Source of the DNA: Lachnospiraceae bacterium
Lineage (GTDB): Bacteria; Bacillota; Clostridia; Lachnospirales; Lachnospiraceae
Length of the DNA: 64,000 nt
Direction of reading: 5' to 3'
Assembly: GCA_900759665.1 (NCBI GenBank)
Contig: CAAEWE010000040.1
Coordinates: 74,377-138,376, forward strand
Of this stretch, positions 25,377-34,008 are shown piece by piece (the stretch's first letter is position 1; every line of letters begins with the position of its first letter). The notes beneath the pieces are model-generated. The model worked only from the letters and a program-made list of their open reading frames with translations. It was not told the DNA's origin and searched no databases. A program made the translations under genes and the position numbers.

Positions 25377-26084
25377 TTATCGGAACATATAAGAGAAATA
25401 CGCTTCCTTAAATGTGGCATAATTATTTCGGGAAATTGGGATGTTTGCTCCGGTTTTGGTACGGATCTCCGTTTTGGTAAACTGTTCTACATGGTTTAGA
25501 TTTACAATATAACTGCGATGGCACTTAAAGAAGCCCTTTTCCAGACGGAAGATTTCTTCACATTTGGAAAAAAGCTCTCGGATCTCTATGACGGTATCAT
25601 TGGACAGGGATACCAGGACTCTTTTGTTCTGAGCCTCCAGATAATCCACATCCTCCAGCGTGATCCGGCAGAATCCGGTATCCGTCTGGGCGGTGAAAAA
25701 CTCATGGGCGGAGAGGAAAGTTTCACGGAATTCATCCAGTGTATCAAACAGACGGTCTGCTTTGATCGGTTTCATCAGGTAATTGAATGCTTTGACCTCA
25801 TAGGAATCTACTGCATATTCACGGGAGGAGGTCAGAAAAATAACCGGGACGGACTGGTGGTCATGGCGAAGCTCCCGTACGGTGTCCATTCCGTTGAGAA
25901 GGGGCATGATGATATCAAGCAGGATCAGATCCATGCAATAAGACTGATGTGCCTGGATCAGGTCGTCTCCGTTTGAGAAACGATATATAGTTACGTCAAT
26001 TCTTCGTTGATCTGCCCATTGTTCTACAAGTTTTTCTGTTTCTTCTAAATATGATAATTCATCATCGCAAATGGCTATCTTCAT
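25377..26084 (-). CDS. LytTR-family response regulator (AgrA-like)
   Basis: About 235 residues. The receiver domain begins MKIAICDDE, with phospho-acceptor Asp in LILLDIIMP and the conserved Lys in YLMKPIK. The C-terminal LytTR DNA-binding domain contains YLEAQNKRVLV and FFKCHRSYIVNL. LytTR regulators bind paired 9-bp direct repeats upstream of target promoters. I chose the ATG at 26084, preceded by GAGG; the frame stays open for 36 more codons up to an ATG overlapping the kinase stop, but that extension has no ribosome site and lies outside the receiver fold. It is the partner of the adjacent kinase. The probable targets are the two BspA-like genes in this window. Confidence 0.9.
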   Translation of the reverse strand: MKIAICDDELSYLEETEKLVEQWADQRRIDVTIYRFSNGDDLIQAHQSYCMDLILLDIIMPLLNGMDTVRELRHDHQSVPVIFLTSSREYAVDSYEVKAFNYLMKPIKADRLFDTLDEFRETFLSAHEFFTAQTDTGFCRITLEDVDYLEAQNKRVLVSLSNDTVIEIRELFSKCEEIFRLEKGFFKCHRSYIVNLNHVEQFTKTEIRTKTGANIPISRNNYATFKEAYFSYMFR

Positions 26085-26188
26085 AAGCTGATACCTCAAA
26101 AAATAAACATGATGCAGGATCACGGAAATGCCTGGCGTTGAAGCAAACCGTGGCATCCGATGGGGTGAAATACTGTTTGAACCTGACA

Positions 26189-27457
26189 TCATACGATAAT
26201 TCGTAGTATAAATGTATGGTTCAGTACAGAAAAGTGATACTGTCCGTGCAGCTGCTCTACATAGTATACAATACTTTTCACTCCAATTCCATGCCCTTTT
26301 TGAGCGGATGCAGGAATTCCGTCAATAAATCTTGGCATTTTATCCACAGGATTCTCGATTTCCAGAAGTAACTGGTGATCCTTCTGTGTCAGGGAAAGTC
26401 GGGTCCATTTGTCTCCGGACTCCAGGTTTTCCAGGGAATGCATGGCATTTTCCAATGCATTTGACAGGATCGTGCAGATAGCGAGATCGGGACAGTGCAG
26501 AGTTTCACCGGTCCGGATCTCGCAGTGAAGGGTGAATCCCTTGTTGGAAAAACGCATCTGATAAATGGAAATGACCGAATTGATCATTTCATTACGGCTG
26601 TATTGTTCAATGATCGTCTCGTCATAGGCAGCACCGATCTCTTTGATGTATCTGCGTGCCGGTTCGGCAGCCTCTCCCTGCAGCAGTGTCAGGAGGATAT
26701 TCAGATGGTGCCGCATATCATGGCGCAGAATGGAAAGCTCCTGCTTGCTGTTCCGGACCTGATCGATCTCTTTTTGGATGGATAAAAGCTGGATCTCCAT
26801 AAGATCGCTGTACTGGCGGATCTCCTGCTTCTTTTCGAATTCCTTATAATATACCAGCAGAAAGATCAGGTATGCGATGCAGAATGCAAAGCTCATAAAT
26901 TCTACAACGGCTTTATTGCCGGAATAGAGGAGGCTGGAAAACTTTGTGGTGGCATAATCAAAAATATAATACATCAACGGAAGAAATCCGATCACGCAAA
27001 GCTCCCGTTTCTCTTTGGCAAACACCGCTGCAGTTGTGCGGCACACAAAGCGACAGAACAGAAAAAAGGTCACGATGGTCGTGGTGATACGTGCCGCATA
27101 ATAGCACCAGTCCTGCCCGGTGAGAGTAAGGACAAATAAGCCGATCCATGTGCTTACCTGACAGCATAAATATGCGGAAAATACAGAAATAAAGCAGGAA
27201 AGCAGAGGATACTTATAATATAAATACAAAAATAATGCCAGTGGCAGGTGAACGATCAATGGATAGATCTGCCGGGCAAAAGTATCATTTACAATTTGGG
27301 AAACGAACAGATAAGCCAGCCCTTCGCTGCAAAACAGAAGAAAAAGCGTGACAGTGTTTTTCAGATTTTGACGGACACCAAGAAAAAAAGCAGAAATGTA
27401 AATGCCAAACAGCAATGTAGTCAGATCGTGGGTCATAGATAAAAATTCGATGGGCAT
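26189..27457 (-). CDS. GHKL sensor histidine kinase (AgrC-like)
   Basis: About 422 residues. The first 200 or so residues form six hydrophobic segments and no large outer domain, as in peptide-sensing AgrC/ComD kinases. Then come a coiled coil, the phospho-acceptor His in ILRHDMRHHLN, the N box ILSNALENAMHS and the G box HGIGVKSIVYYVE. The start at 27457 (MPIEFLS) sits eight bases after AAGGAGG; an ATG two codons earlier is too close. No AgrB or AgrD gene is nearby, so the signal is unknown. It has a good promoter (27510-27515 and 27487-27492, minus strand) divergent from BspA-like gene 1 and sharing the operator region. Confidence 0.9.
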   Translation of the reverse strand: MPIEFLSMTHDLTTLLFGIYISAFFLGVRQNLKNTVTLFLLFCSEGLAYLFVSQIVNDTFARQIYPLIVHLPLALFLYLYYKYPLLSCFISVFSAYLCCQVSTWIGLFVLTLTGQDWCYYAARITTTIVTFFLFCRFVCRTTAAVFAKEKRELCVIGFLPLMYYIFDYATTKFSSLLYSGNKAVVEFMSFAFCIAYLIFLLVYYKEFEKKQEIRQYSDLMEIQLLSIQKEIDQVRNSKQELSILRHDMRHHLNILLTLLQGEAAEPARRYIKEIGAAYDETIIEQYSRNEMINSVISIYQMRFSNKGFTLHCEIRTGETLHCPDLAICTILSNALENAMHSLENLESGDKWTRLSLTQKDHQLLLEIENPVDKMPRFIDGIPASAQKGHGIGVKSIVYYVEQLHGQYHFSVLNHTFILRIIV

Positions 27458-27486
27458 TGGCATTTCCTCCTTCCAGTCATAGTTTA

Positions 27487-27515
27487 ATTATAAAAGATTG
27501 ATATAGGAAATACAA
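27487..27515 (-). promoter_or_regulatory. Promoter of the AgrC/LytTR operon
   Basis: On the minus strand TTGTAT (27515-27510) and TATAAT (27492-27487) are 17 bp apart. The shared LytTR-like operator lies just upstream (27528-27556), so autoregulation is possible. Confidence 0.7.
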
Positions 27516-27527
27516 CCTGTTATTTGT

Positions 27528-27556
27528 ACCATTCACACCATATATGTTCCGTTCAC
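27528..27556 (+). promoter_or_regulatory. LytTR-type paired direct repeat (operator 1)
   Basis: ACCATTCAC (27528-27536) and TCCGTTCAC (27548-27556) are 9-bp direct repeats with a 20-bp period. Each fits the general LytTR site (W-M-C-R-T-T-C-A). Between them lies ACCATATATG, which is also conserved in the matching site at 54523-54549. The operator ends 32 bp before the -10 of BspA-like gene 1, which has no recognisable -35, as expected of an activated promoter. Confidence 0.75.
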
Positions 27557-27588
27557 GCAAAATAAAGCAACGATTGTGAGGGTAATGA

Positions 27589-27594
27589 TATAAT
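27589..27594 (+). promoter_or_regulatory. -10 element of BspA-like gene 1
   Basis: TATAAT sits 43 bp before the start codon. The -35 position reads AGCAAC, no match to consensus, so the promoter probably depends on the operator just upstream. Confidence 0.65.
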
Positions 27595-27637
27595 ATCATC
27601 AATTCACAATGTAAATTAATAATAAGGAGGTAAACGA

Positions 27638-30598
27638 ATGAAGAGATTATTATTATGTTTTATGATGATTTTCAGTTTTGCATTTTTGGTGCAGGCAGTG
27701 CCGGTTAATGCGGCAGAAGATCAGGAAGTTACGATCTATGATGTGAGGAGCGATTATGCAGACAAGGTTTTTATGCCGGCAGAGCTTCCAAAGGAATATC
27801 AGATTCTGGATCACGTTGCAGGTACCAAATACAAAGTAATGTCCGGAGCAGGTTCCGTGGAAGTATCAACAAGTGGTTTGGTTACCGTAAAACGCAGTTA
27901 TTGGAAAAAAGACACAAAGAGTGGGATTATAATGCCATCTGATGAGAAGGATTATGATTATTATACCATCACGCCCGGTGACGCAGAGATCAGGATTACT
28001 TATAATAAGAAAGTGACGAAAAGTCTGACAGTGCATCTTGTGAATTATGCCGATGTCTACCGGGATAAGGAAATCCAAAAGTATATTGACAGCAATATTA
28101 CCCCAGATATGAGTGATGACGAACTGGCTGCAGCGATTGCAAAGTTTCCGGCGGGGTATGATTATTTAGACAAATATTCCAAGCTTTCCGATATGGTTGT
28201 AAACGGTGCAGGAAACGCTAAGGCATGTGCAGATGCCGTGGTAACACTGGCAGAGAAGCTGGGATATGAGGCATGGATCCAGTATACAGACAAAACGGTC
28301 AATAAACGAATGATCGCAATGGTAAAGATTCATGATAAGTATTATCAGATCGATGCCGGTAAGCAGGGAGAAAAGGATGAGGATGGATATCGTCCGTATG
28401 ATGTGGTTTCAAGAACTTCACTTTTTCGTTACGAGGTGATGGACGATGAAAATGCCAATATAACATCCTATGATGGCAGAGAATCTACAGGTGTTCTTGA
28501 GGTTCCTTCCAGCATTGACGGATATAAAGTGGCACAGATCGGCTGGAAGGGTCTGGCAGAGCTTGACTGTACCAAGATTGTTCTTCCGGACACTCTGACG
28601 ACTTTGGATTTGTATGCATTCTCCGCATGTAAAAACTTAAAGGAGATTGAGCTTCCGGCATCCTTAGATACCATCATGGGAGCTCCGTTCGAAGGCTGCA
28701 GCAGTCTGGAAACCCTTACGGTAGCAGAGGAAAGTAACACCTTTATGGCAGAGGACAACGTAGTTTACAGCAAGGACGGGAAAACGTTGATCACTGCTGC
28801 GATGGTATCAGAATTTAAGGTTCCGGACACCGTAACCACGATTGCAGAATATGCATTTGGTAAGAATACAAATCTGAGAAAGATTGAAATCCCGGACAGC
28901 GTACAGACGATAGGCTCACAAGCCTTCAGTGAGTGCAGCGGCCTGATCGATGTACAATTGTCAGAAGGATTAAAGATTGTCGGGGAGAAATGTTTTGAAT
29001 ACGATACCAATCTTATGGTAATCCGTTTTCCTTCTACCGTAACCAATATTGAAGCATATGCATTTTACAGATGCAGTGGTCTGAAAGCGGCAGTATTCTG
29101 TGGAGATGCTCCGAAATTTGGAACCGTGATCTATGGAAATCAGCTTCTTGATAATGTTTTCTATCAGTGTAATCTGACAGGATATTACCCAACAGGAAAT
29201 AATACCTGGGATGATAGCGTCCTGACGGGTTATTATTCAAAACATGGTGCATCATATATTGCCTGGGCAGAATGGGATCCGGAAAATGTACAGTCCGTTG
29301 CAGATGCAGAGGTTACTTTATCACAGGATTCATATGTATACACCGGACAAAAGTGTAAGCCTGATGTTACCGTGACAGTGAATGGACTCACGCTGGCACC
29401 GGTTGCGGAATACATTGTAGGATATACAGAAAATGTAAATGCAGGAACAGCACAAGTATATATTATGGGATGTGGCAGATATGAGGGAGTTAAGTCCGTA
29501 CCTTTCCAGATCAAGAAAGCACCGACAACACTGCCGAAGGGAACGGTTCTGGCTTTATTAGACAAGACGGAGTTAGATGTGGGAGAAAGCATCAGCTTCA
29601 GGAATGTAGCTTTGCCTGGCTGTGAATTTTCTTCTGATGCGCCGGAGATTGTATCCGTAAGCACTGCCGGTGCCATTACGGCAGCAGCACCGGGCACCGC
29701 TAAGGTTTCGGTAACTTATCCGGGGGATGATAATCACCTTCCGATAGGAGTCATTTATACCATTACGGTGAAGGAGGCGGCAACTCCGACTCCGTCCGTA
29801 GAACCATCAAATGATCCGGGATCAGACAATACACCGATTCCTTCCGGATCGACAGAACCATCCCTGAGTCCGGAACCGAATGTACCAAGTAAAGCACCGG
29901 TACAGAGTCCGGATGCAAATGTACCAAGCAAAGCACCGGTACAGAGCCCGGATGCAAGTGTACCAAGCAAAGCACCGGTACAGAGTCCGGATGCAAGTGT
30001 ACCGACAAACAAACCTGGAAACGATGATCCAAAAGTAACGCCTGGCCAGAAGCCGAGTACTCCGGGCAACACAACGACAGCAAAGCCGGATCAGACAAAG
30101 GCAACGGGAAAGGCTACGGCAAAACCGATGACAACGAAGGTGCCTGCTGCAACCAAGGCGCCATCTAAGACATCATCTAAGGCCGATACAGGCAAAACAA
30201 ACACGACCGCCAAAGGAAAGACGGTTGTATACAAAAAGGCAAAATACCGTATCACAGGAGCTGCCACTGTAGAATTTACACAATTAGTAAAAGGAAAAAC
30301 GGTAACTATTCCGGATACGATTACTGTGGGAGGGAAAGTTTATAAAGTCACCTCGATTGCGGCAGGAGCATGCAGGGACAATACAAAGATCACAAAGCTG
30401 ACCATTGGCAAAAACGTAAAGAAGATTGGTAAGGAAGCTTTTATGAATTGTAAGAAGCTCAAGAAAATCGTATGCAAGAGTACGCTGTTCAAGGCGGGAA
30501 GGATTAAGAAAAATGCATTTAAGGAAATTTCTTCCAAGGTTGTATTAAAGACACCGAAGGGGAAAGAGACAATGTACAAAAAGTGGTTTGCATTATAG
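27638..30598 (+). CDS. BspA-like leucine-rich-repeat surface protein 1
   Basis: The 986-residue secreted protein has a signal peptide (about 1-26); a transglutaminase-like region (about 150-260) that keeps a Cys (AKACADAV) and the late Asp (YQIDAG) but shows no histidine at the usual position; BspA-type LRR_5 repeats (about 270-500, with repeats such as IGSQAFSECSGL); a Gly/Tyr-rich Ig-like domain (YTGQKCKPDVTV... VNAGTAQVYI); a BIG_2-like domain; a Pro/Ser/Thr/Lys linker with three 13-residue repeats; and a C-terminal BspA block (KTVTIPDTITVGGKVYKVTSI...). There is no LPXTG or other sorting signal. Such proteins bind host or microbial surfaces. AAGGAGG precedes the ATG. Expression is probably LytTR-controlled. 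Confidence 0.9.
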   Translation: MKRLLLCFMMIFSFAFLVQAVPVNAAEDQEVTIYDVRSDYADKVFMPAELPKEYQILDHVAGTKYKVMSGAGSVEVSTSGLVTVKRSYWKKDTKSGIIMPSDEKDYDYYTITPGDAEIRITYNKKVTKSLTVHLVNYADVYRDKEIQKYIDSNITPDMSDDELAAAIAKFPAGYDYLDKYSKLSDMVVNGAGNAKACADAVVTLAEKLGYEAWIQYTDKTVNKRMIAMVKIHDKYYQIDAGKQGEKDEDGYRPYDVVSRTSLFRYEVMDDENANITSYDGRESTGVLEVPSSIDGYKVAQIGWKGLAELDCTKIVLPDTLTTLDLYAFSACKNLKEIELPASLDTIMGAPFEGCSSLETLTVAEESNTFMAEDNVVYSKDGKTLITAAMVSEFKVPDTVTTIAEYAFGKNTNLRKIEIPDSVQTIGSQAFSECSGLIDVQLSEGLKIVGEKCFEYDTNLMVIRFPSTVTNIEAYAFYRCSGLKAAVFCGDAPKFGTVIYGNQLLDNVFYQCNLTGYYPTGNNTWDDSVLTGYYSKHGASYIAWAEWDPENVQSVADAEVTLSQDSYVYTGQKCKPDVTVTVNGLTLAPVAEYIVGYTENVNAGTAQVYIMGCGRYEGVKSVPFQIKKAPTTLPKGTVLALLDKTELDVGESISFRNVALPGCEFSSDAPEIVSVSTAGAITAAAPGTAKVSVTYPGDDNHLPIGVIYTITVKEAATPTPSVEPSNDPGSDNTPIPSGSTEPSLSPEPNVPSKAPVQSPDANVPSKAPVQSPDASVPSKAPVQSPDASVPTNKPGNDDPKVTPGQKPSTPGNTTTAKPDQTKATGKATAKPMTTKVPAATKAPSKTSSKADTGKTNTTAKGKTVVYKKAKYRITGAATVEFTQLVKGKTVTIPDTITVGGKVYKVTSIAAGACRDNTKITKLTIGKNVKKIGKEAFMNCKKLKKIVCKSTLFKAGRIKKNAFKEISSKVVLKTPKGKETMYKKWFAL
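29882..29998 (+). repeat. Three tandem 39-bp repeats in BspA-like gene 1
   Basis: Units at 29882-29920, 29921-29959 and 29960-29998 encode VPSKAPVQSPDA(N/S) and differ by only a few bases. They lie in the linker and could change copy number by slippage. Confidence 0.9.
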
Positions 30599-30630
30599 AA
30601 ACTATTTTAAAGCATTTATGGTAAGTTAGT

Positions 30631-30668
30631 AAAAATGGGGCTGTGCCGGCTGGCACAGCCCCATTTTT
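30631..30668. terminator. Strong bidirectional terminator after BspA-like gene 1
   Basis: A perfect 17-bp stem (30631-30647 with 30652-30668), core GGGGCTGTGCC / GGCACAGCCCC, with a 4-base loop, flanked by A5 and T5. Confidence 0.92.
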
Positions 30669-30775
30669 AGACAGAAAAATAAAGAAATATCCCTAATCAT
30701 CCGATTATTATAGTAGAGATTTTAAACAGGGAGTGGAAATATGCTGGTGTTTTGGTGCATTTAAGGAGGATGAAA

Positions 30776-31978
30776 ATGAAACAGGGAATGATCATGGGCG
30801 GGATTCATGGATCTGCACATCGGAGGAAACCCATTGTGGCGGGATATTCAAAGAATGAGAGGACCTCTGACGGAAAGAGCCGTAAAATCACATCGGCTGC
30901 AGCCGGACAGAGCAGAAATAATGCCACAAAAGCTGGAACGGACAAAAGCGGCAGTTATGACGAGAGTGTACAGTATGATGTGTCTGAGGGCAGAAGCCGG
31001 GTTGCACAGATCTTAAGCCGGCAGAGGAATCTGTATCCGGAGGAGACGGATATTTACAGCACAGACGGCAGTCAGGAAGCTGCAGCAGAAGCTACGAAGC
31101 AGTCTGTCCCGGAAAACGGACAGACACGAAAAGGACAGGCAGAGAAAAATACCGCTCTAAATACCGGGGAAGCAGAGACGGAAGAAGTGGCAGAGGAAAC
31201 CGAAGAAAGCACCGATACCCAGGGATATTCCGAGTCGGATATCGAGTATATGGAACGCCTTCTGGAAAGCATGCGGGAGAGCCGCGTTAATGCGTCGAAG
31301 AAAACCACCGGTACCAAAAAGAAATTAACCTATAGCTACCGCAAGGTGTCAGGTGCGATCATGCGTGCCAAGACCAGAATCCAGGCGGGCAATGCCTTGA
31401 GCTCAGCAAAGGCGGAGCTTTCCAGCCTGAAGCGTAAGGCGGGCTCCGGCCAGTATAAGGACGAGGAGGTTCAGATCGCGATCAATCATGCCAACAAAAT
31501 GATCCGGACCGCCCGGAAGAAAATGTCTCATCTGAAATTAGAGGAAATACAGAAAAAGGCAGACCGGGATACCGTCAATGGAAAAGAGCGTAAAAACGAA
31601 GCGGTTAAGAAACAGGTGCATGCAGAAAACAGCACGGCGGTGAAGTCAGAGTTAGATCAGCAGGTGATGGAGCTGAAAAAGCGTCTCAAACAGATCACAA
31701 AAGCGGAGAAAAACGGTCACCGTCGTTCGGAGAATTATGACCTTTTACAGGCAGATATGGAATATTTAAAGAAAAAGATCGATCTTCTGCGTCAGGATCA
31801 GTCCGGACAGGAAAATGATGACAACCGTCAGAACATTCTGGGAACGGACAGCAGCTCTGTCATGACTGCGGGAACCGCTATTATGACAGATACCTCCGGC
31901 AGCACCGGAAATGCATCGGCGGCAGATCTGGCACAGCAGGGAATGGATGCACGGGAAAGCACCGGGACGCTGGTTTGA
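30776..31978 (+). CDS. Charged coiled-coil protein, unrecognised
   Basis: About 400 residues with no signal peptide or membrane segment. The N-terminus is basic and Gly/His-rich, residues 30-160 are low-complexity and acidic (EAETEEVAEETEEST), and the rest is Lys/Glu/Gln-rich with heptad-like stretches (LDQQVMELKKRLKQITK, ADMEYLKKKIDLL), suggesting a long coiled coil. The start at 30776 is six bases after AAGGAGGATGAAA; an ATG six bases earlier directly abuts the ribosome site. It stands alone between two transcription units. I do not recognise the family. A structural or cytoskeletal-type role would fit the composition but is a guess. Confidence 0.7.
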   Translation: MKQGMIMGGIHGSAHRRKPIVAGYSKNERTSDGKSRKITSAAAGQSRNNATKAGTDKSGSYDESVQYDVSEGRSRVAQILSRQRNLYPEETDIYSTDGSQEAAAEATKQSVPENGQTRKGQAEKNTALNTGEAETEEVAEETEESTDTQGYSESDIEYMERLLESMRESRVNASKKTTGTKKKLTYSYRKVSGAIMRAKTRIQAGNALSSAKAELSSLKRKAGSGQYKDEEVQIAINHANKMIRTARKKMSHLKLEEIQKKADRDTVNGKERKNEAVKKQVHAENSTAVKSELDQQVMELKKRLKQITKAEKNGHRRSENYDLLQADMEYLKKKIDLLRQDQSGQENDDNRQNILGTDSSSVMTAGTAIMTDTSGSTGNASAADLAQQGMDARESTGTLV

Positions 31979-31982
31979 TTTA

Positions 31983-32011
31983 ATGACATTCCTGTAAAGA
32001 TGTGGTATACT
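31983..32011 (+). promoter_or_regulatory. Promoter before the OPT transporter gene
   Basis: ATGACA (31983-31988), 17-bp spacer, TATACT (32006-32011) with an extended TGG just before it. It probably drives the run of genes from 32074 onward. Confidence 0.65.
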
Positions 32012-32073
32012 TTGGAGTACAGACAAGCATAATATAAATACAGTGATTATTATATTATGAATAGAGGTCTGGT

Positions 32074-33993
32074 ATGAACGAAGATAAGAAATTGAAACCT
32101 TTTGTGCCGGCAGAGAAGAACACGCCGGAGCTGACTCCGGTGTCTCTGATACTGGGACTTTTGCTGGCAGTAGTATTTGGTGCAGCCAATGCGTATCTGG
32201 GACTGCGGGTGGGGATGACGGTTTCCGCATCCATTCCGGCAGCAGTTCTTTCCATGGGGATCCTGCGGTATATTCTCCGCCGGGATTCCATCTTAGAAAA
32301 CAATATGGTGCAGACCATTGGATCTGCTGGAGAGTCGCTGGCAGCAGGAGCGATCTTTACCATGCCGGCACTTTTTATGTGGGCAGAGGAAAGCAGTGAG
32401 GTCTCTATGCCGTCCTTTGGGGAGATTGCTGCCATTGCCGTCTGCGGGGGACTGCTCGGTGTCCTGTTTATGGTACCGCTTCGCAATGCCCTGATCGTGG
32501 AGGAGCATGGTGTGCTTCCCTTCCCGGAGGGAACAGCATGTGCGGAAGTACTTCAGGCAGGAGAAGAGGGAGGCTCCGGTTCAAAGGTTGTTTTTGCAGG
32601 GCTGGGACTTTCTGCATTGTATAAGTTTATTACAGATGGCTTAAAGCTGTTTCCGTCCAGAGTACACTGGAATATTCCGGCTCTGCGTACCGGGATGGGA
32701 CTGGATGTACTGCCGGCATTGACCGGAGTAGGCTATATCTGCGGCTGCCGGGTCGCAGCCAATATGTTTGCAGGTGGTGTGCTTGGCTGGTTCGTTCTGA
32801 TTCCGGCAATCATGCTTTTTGGTGCAGACAACGTGGTGGCACCGGCTTCGGAGGCTGTTTCCGGTATGGATGTCTGGGATGTATGGGGCAGTTATATCCG
32901 TTATATCGGAGCGGGAGCACTGGCGGCGGGAGGAATCATCAGCCTGATCAAGACATTTCCGGTCATTGTGCAGACATTTATCCGGGCAGTGCAGGGGATG
33001 GGGGTGAAGCGGCAGGATACTCTGCGTACCTCAAAGGAGATCCCCATGGGGATTGTTCTGGCGGGGATCGTGCTGATCGCATTGGTGATCTGGCTTCTGC
33101 CTTCCGTGCCGATCCGTCTTTTTGGTGCTATGCTGGTGGTACTGTTTGGCTTCTTTTTTGCAACGGTTTCCAGCCGGATGGTGGGGCTTGTGGGCTCCTC
33201 CAACAACCCGGTATCCGGTATGGCGATCGCCACGCTGCTGATCGCTACCGCTCTGTTGAAGGGAACCGGCATGACCGGATACGTGGGGATGAGCTCCGCA
33301 ATCTGTGTAGGTACCGTGATCTGTATTGTGGCGGCCATGGCAGGAGACACCTCTCAGGATCTCAAGACAGGATATATCGTCGGGGCTACGCCGATGTGGC
33401 AGCAGATCGGCGAGCTGATCGGAGCGGTAACTGCGGCGTTGACCATCGGAGGGATCATGTATCTGCTCCATGCGGCATGGGGATTTGGAAATTCTGTACA
33501 GCTTCCGGCACCGCAGGCAACCTTAATGAAACTGGTAGTGGAAGGAGTCATGGGCGGAACTCTTCCGTGGAGTCTTGTTTTTTGCGGTGTATTTGTGGCG
33601 GTGGTGATAGAGATATTGGGACTTCCGGTTTTACCCGTCTCCATTGGACTTTATCTGCCAATTCATCTGTCAGCACCGATTTTTGCAGGAGGTATTCTGC
33701 GAAGGATCACAGAGTCCCATAAATCGGACACAGAGGACGAGGAGCAGCTTCAAAAAGAAAGAACCGGCAGAGGTATTTTGTACAGTTCCGGACTGATTGC
33801 CGGAGAAGGACTGGTAGGAATCCTGCTGGCAGTTCTTGCAATCATTCCTTTTCGAAAAGGAACGGTTGCGGATTTTATTGAATTAAAGTTTTCTCTAGGA
33901 AACGCAGGAGGCATTGGATTCTTTATCCTGCTGTTAATCTCCCTGATGTTCTTTGTCAGGAAGGATTCCGGGGAGAAACGTGAAAAAATATAG
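32074..33993 (+). CDS. OPT family oligopeptide transporter
   Basis: The 639-residue protein has about 15 hydrophobic helices. LGLRVGMTVSASIPAAVLSMG at the N-terminus and the SQDLKTGYIVGATPMWQQ loop are typical of the bacterial branch of the oligopeptide transporter family, which takes up small peptides or metal chelates with protons. AGAGG lies before the ATG. The gene is followed 15 bp later by pepD, so imported peptides can be hydrolysed at once; this pairing favours peptide over metal-chelate transport. No frameshift or missing segment is apparent. Confidence 0.88.
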   Translation: MNEDKKLKPFVPAEKNTPELTPVSLILGLLLAVVFGAANAYLGLRVGMTVSASIPAAVLSMGILRYILRRDSILENNMVQTIGSAGESLAAGAIFTMPALFMWAEESSEVSMPSFGEIAAIAVCGGLLGVLFMVPLRNALIVEEHGVLPFPEGTACAEVLQAGEEGGSGSKVVFAGLGLSALYKFITDGLKLFPSRVHWNIPALRTGMGLDVLPALTGVGYICGCRVAANMFAGGVLGWFVLIPAIMLFGADNVVAPASEAVSGMDVWDVWGSYIRYIGAGALAAGGIISLIKTFPVIVQTFIRAVQGMGVKRQDTLRTSKEIPMGIVLAGIVLIALVIWLLPSVPIRLFGAMLVVLFGFFFATVSSRMVGLVGSSNNPVSGMAIATLLIATALLKGTGMTGYVGMSSAICVGTVICIVAAMAGDTSQDLKTGYIVGATPMWQQIGELIGAVTAALTIGGIMYLLHAAWGFGNSVQLPAPQATLMKLVVEGVMGGTLPWSLVFCGVFVAVVIEILGLPVLPVSIGLYLPIHLSAPIFAGGILRRITESHKSDTEDEEQLQKERTGRGILYSSGLIAGEGLVGILLAVLAIIPFRKGTVADFIELKFSLGNAGGIGFFILLLISLMFFVRKDSGEKREKI

Positions 33994-34008
33994 AAAGAGG
34001 GAATCGGA

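Noticed and set aside
26085..26192. N-terminal extension of the LytTR regulator
   Set aside because: The frame is open for 36 codons upstream, but a good ribosome site sits at the internal ATG where the receiver fold begins.
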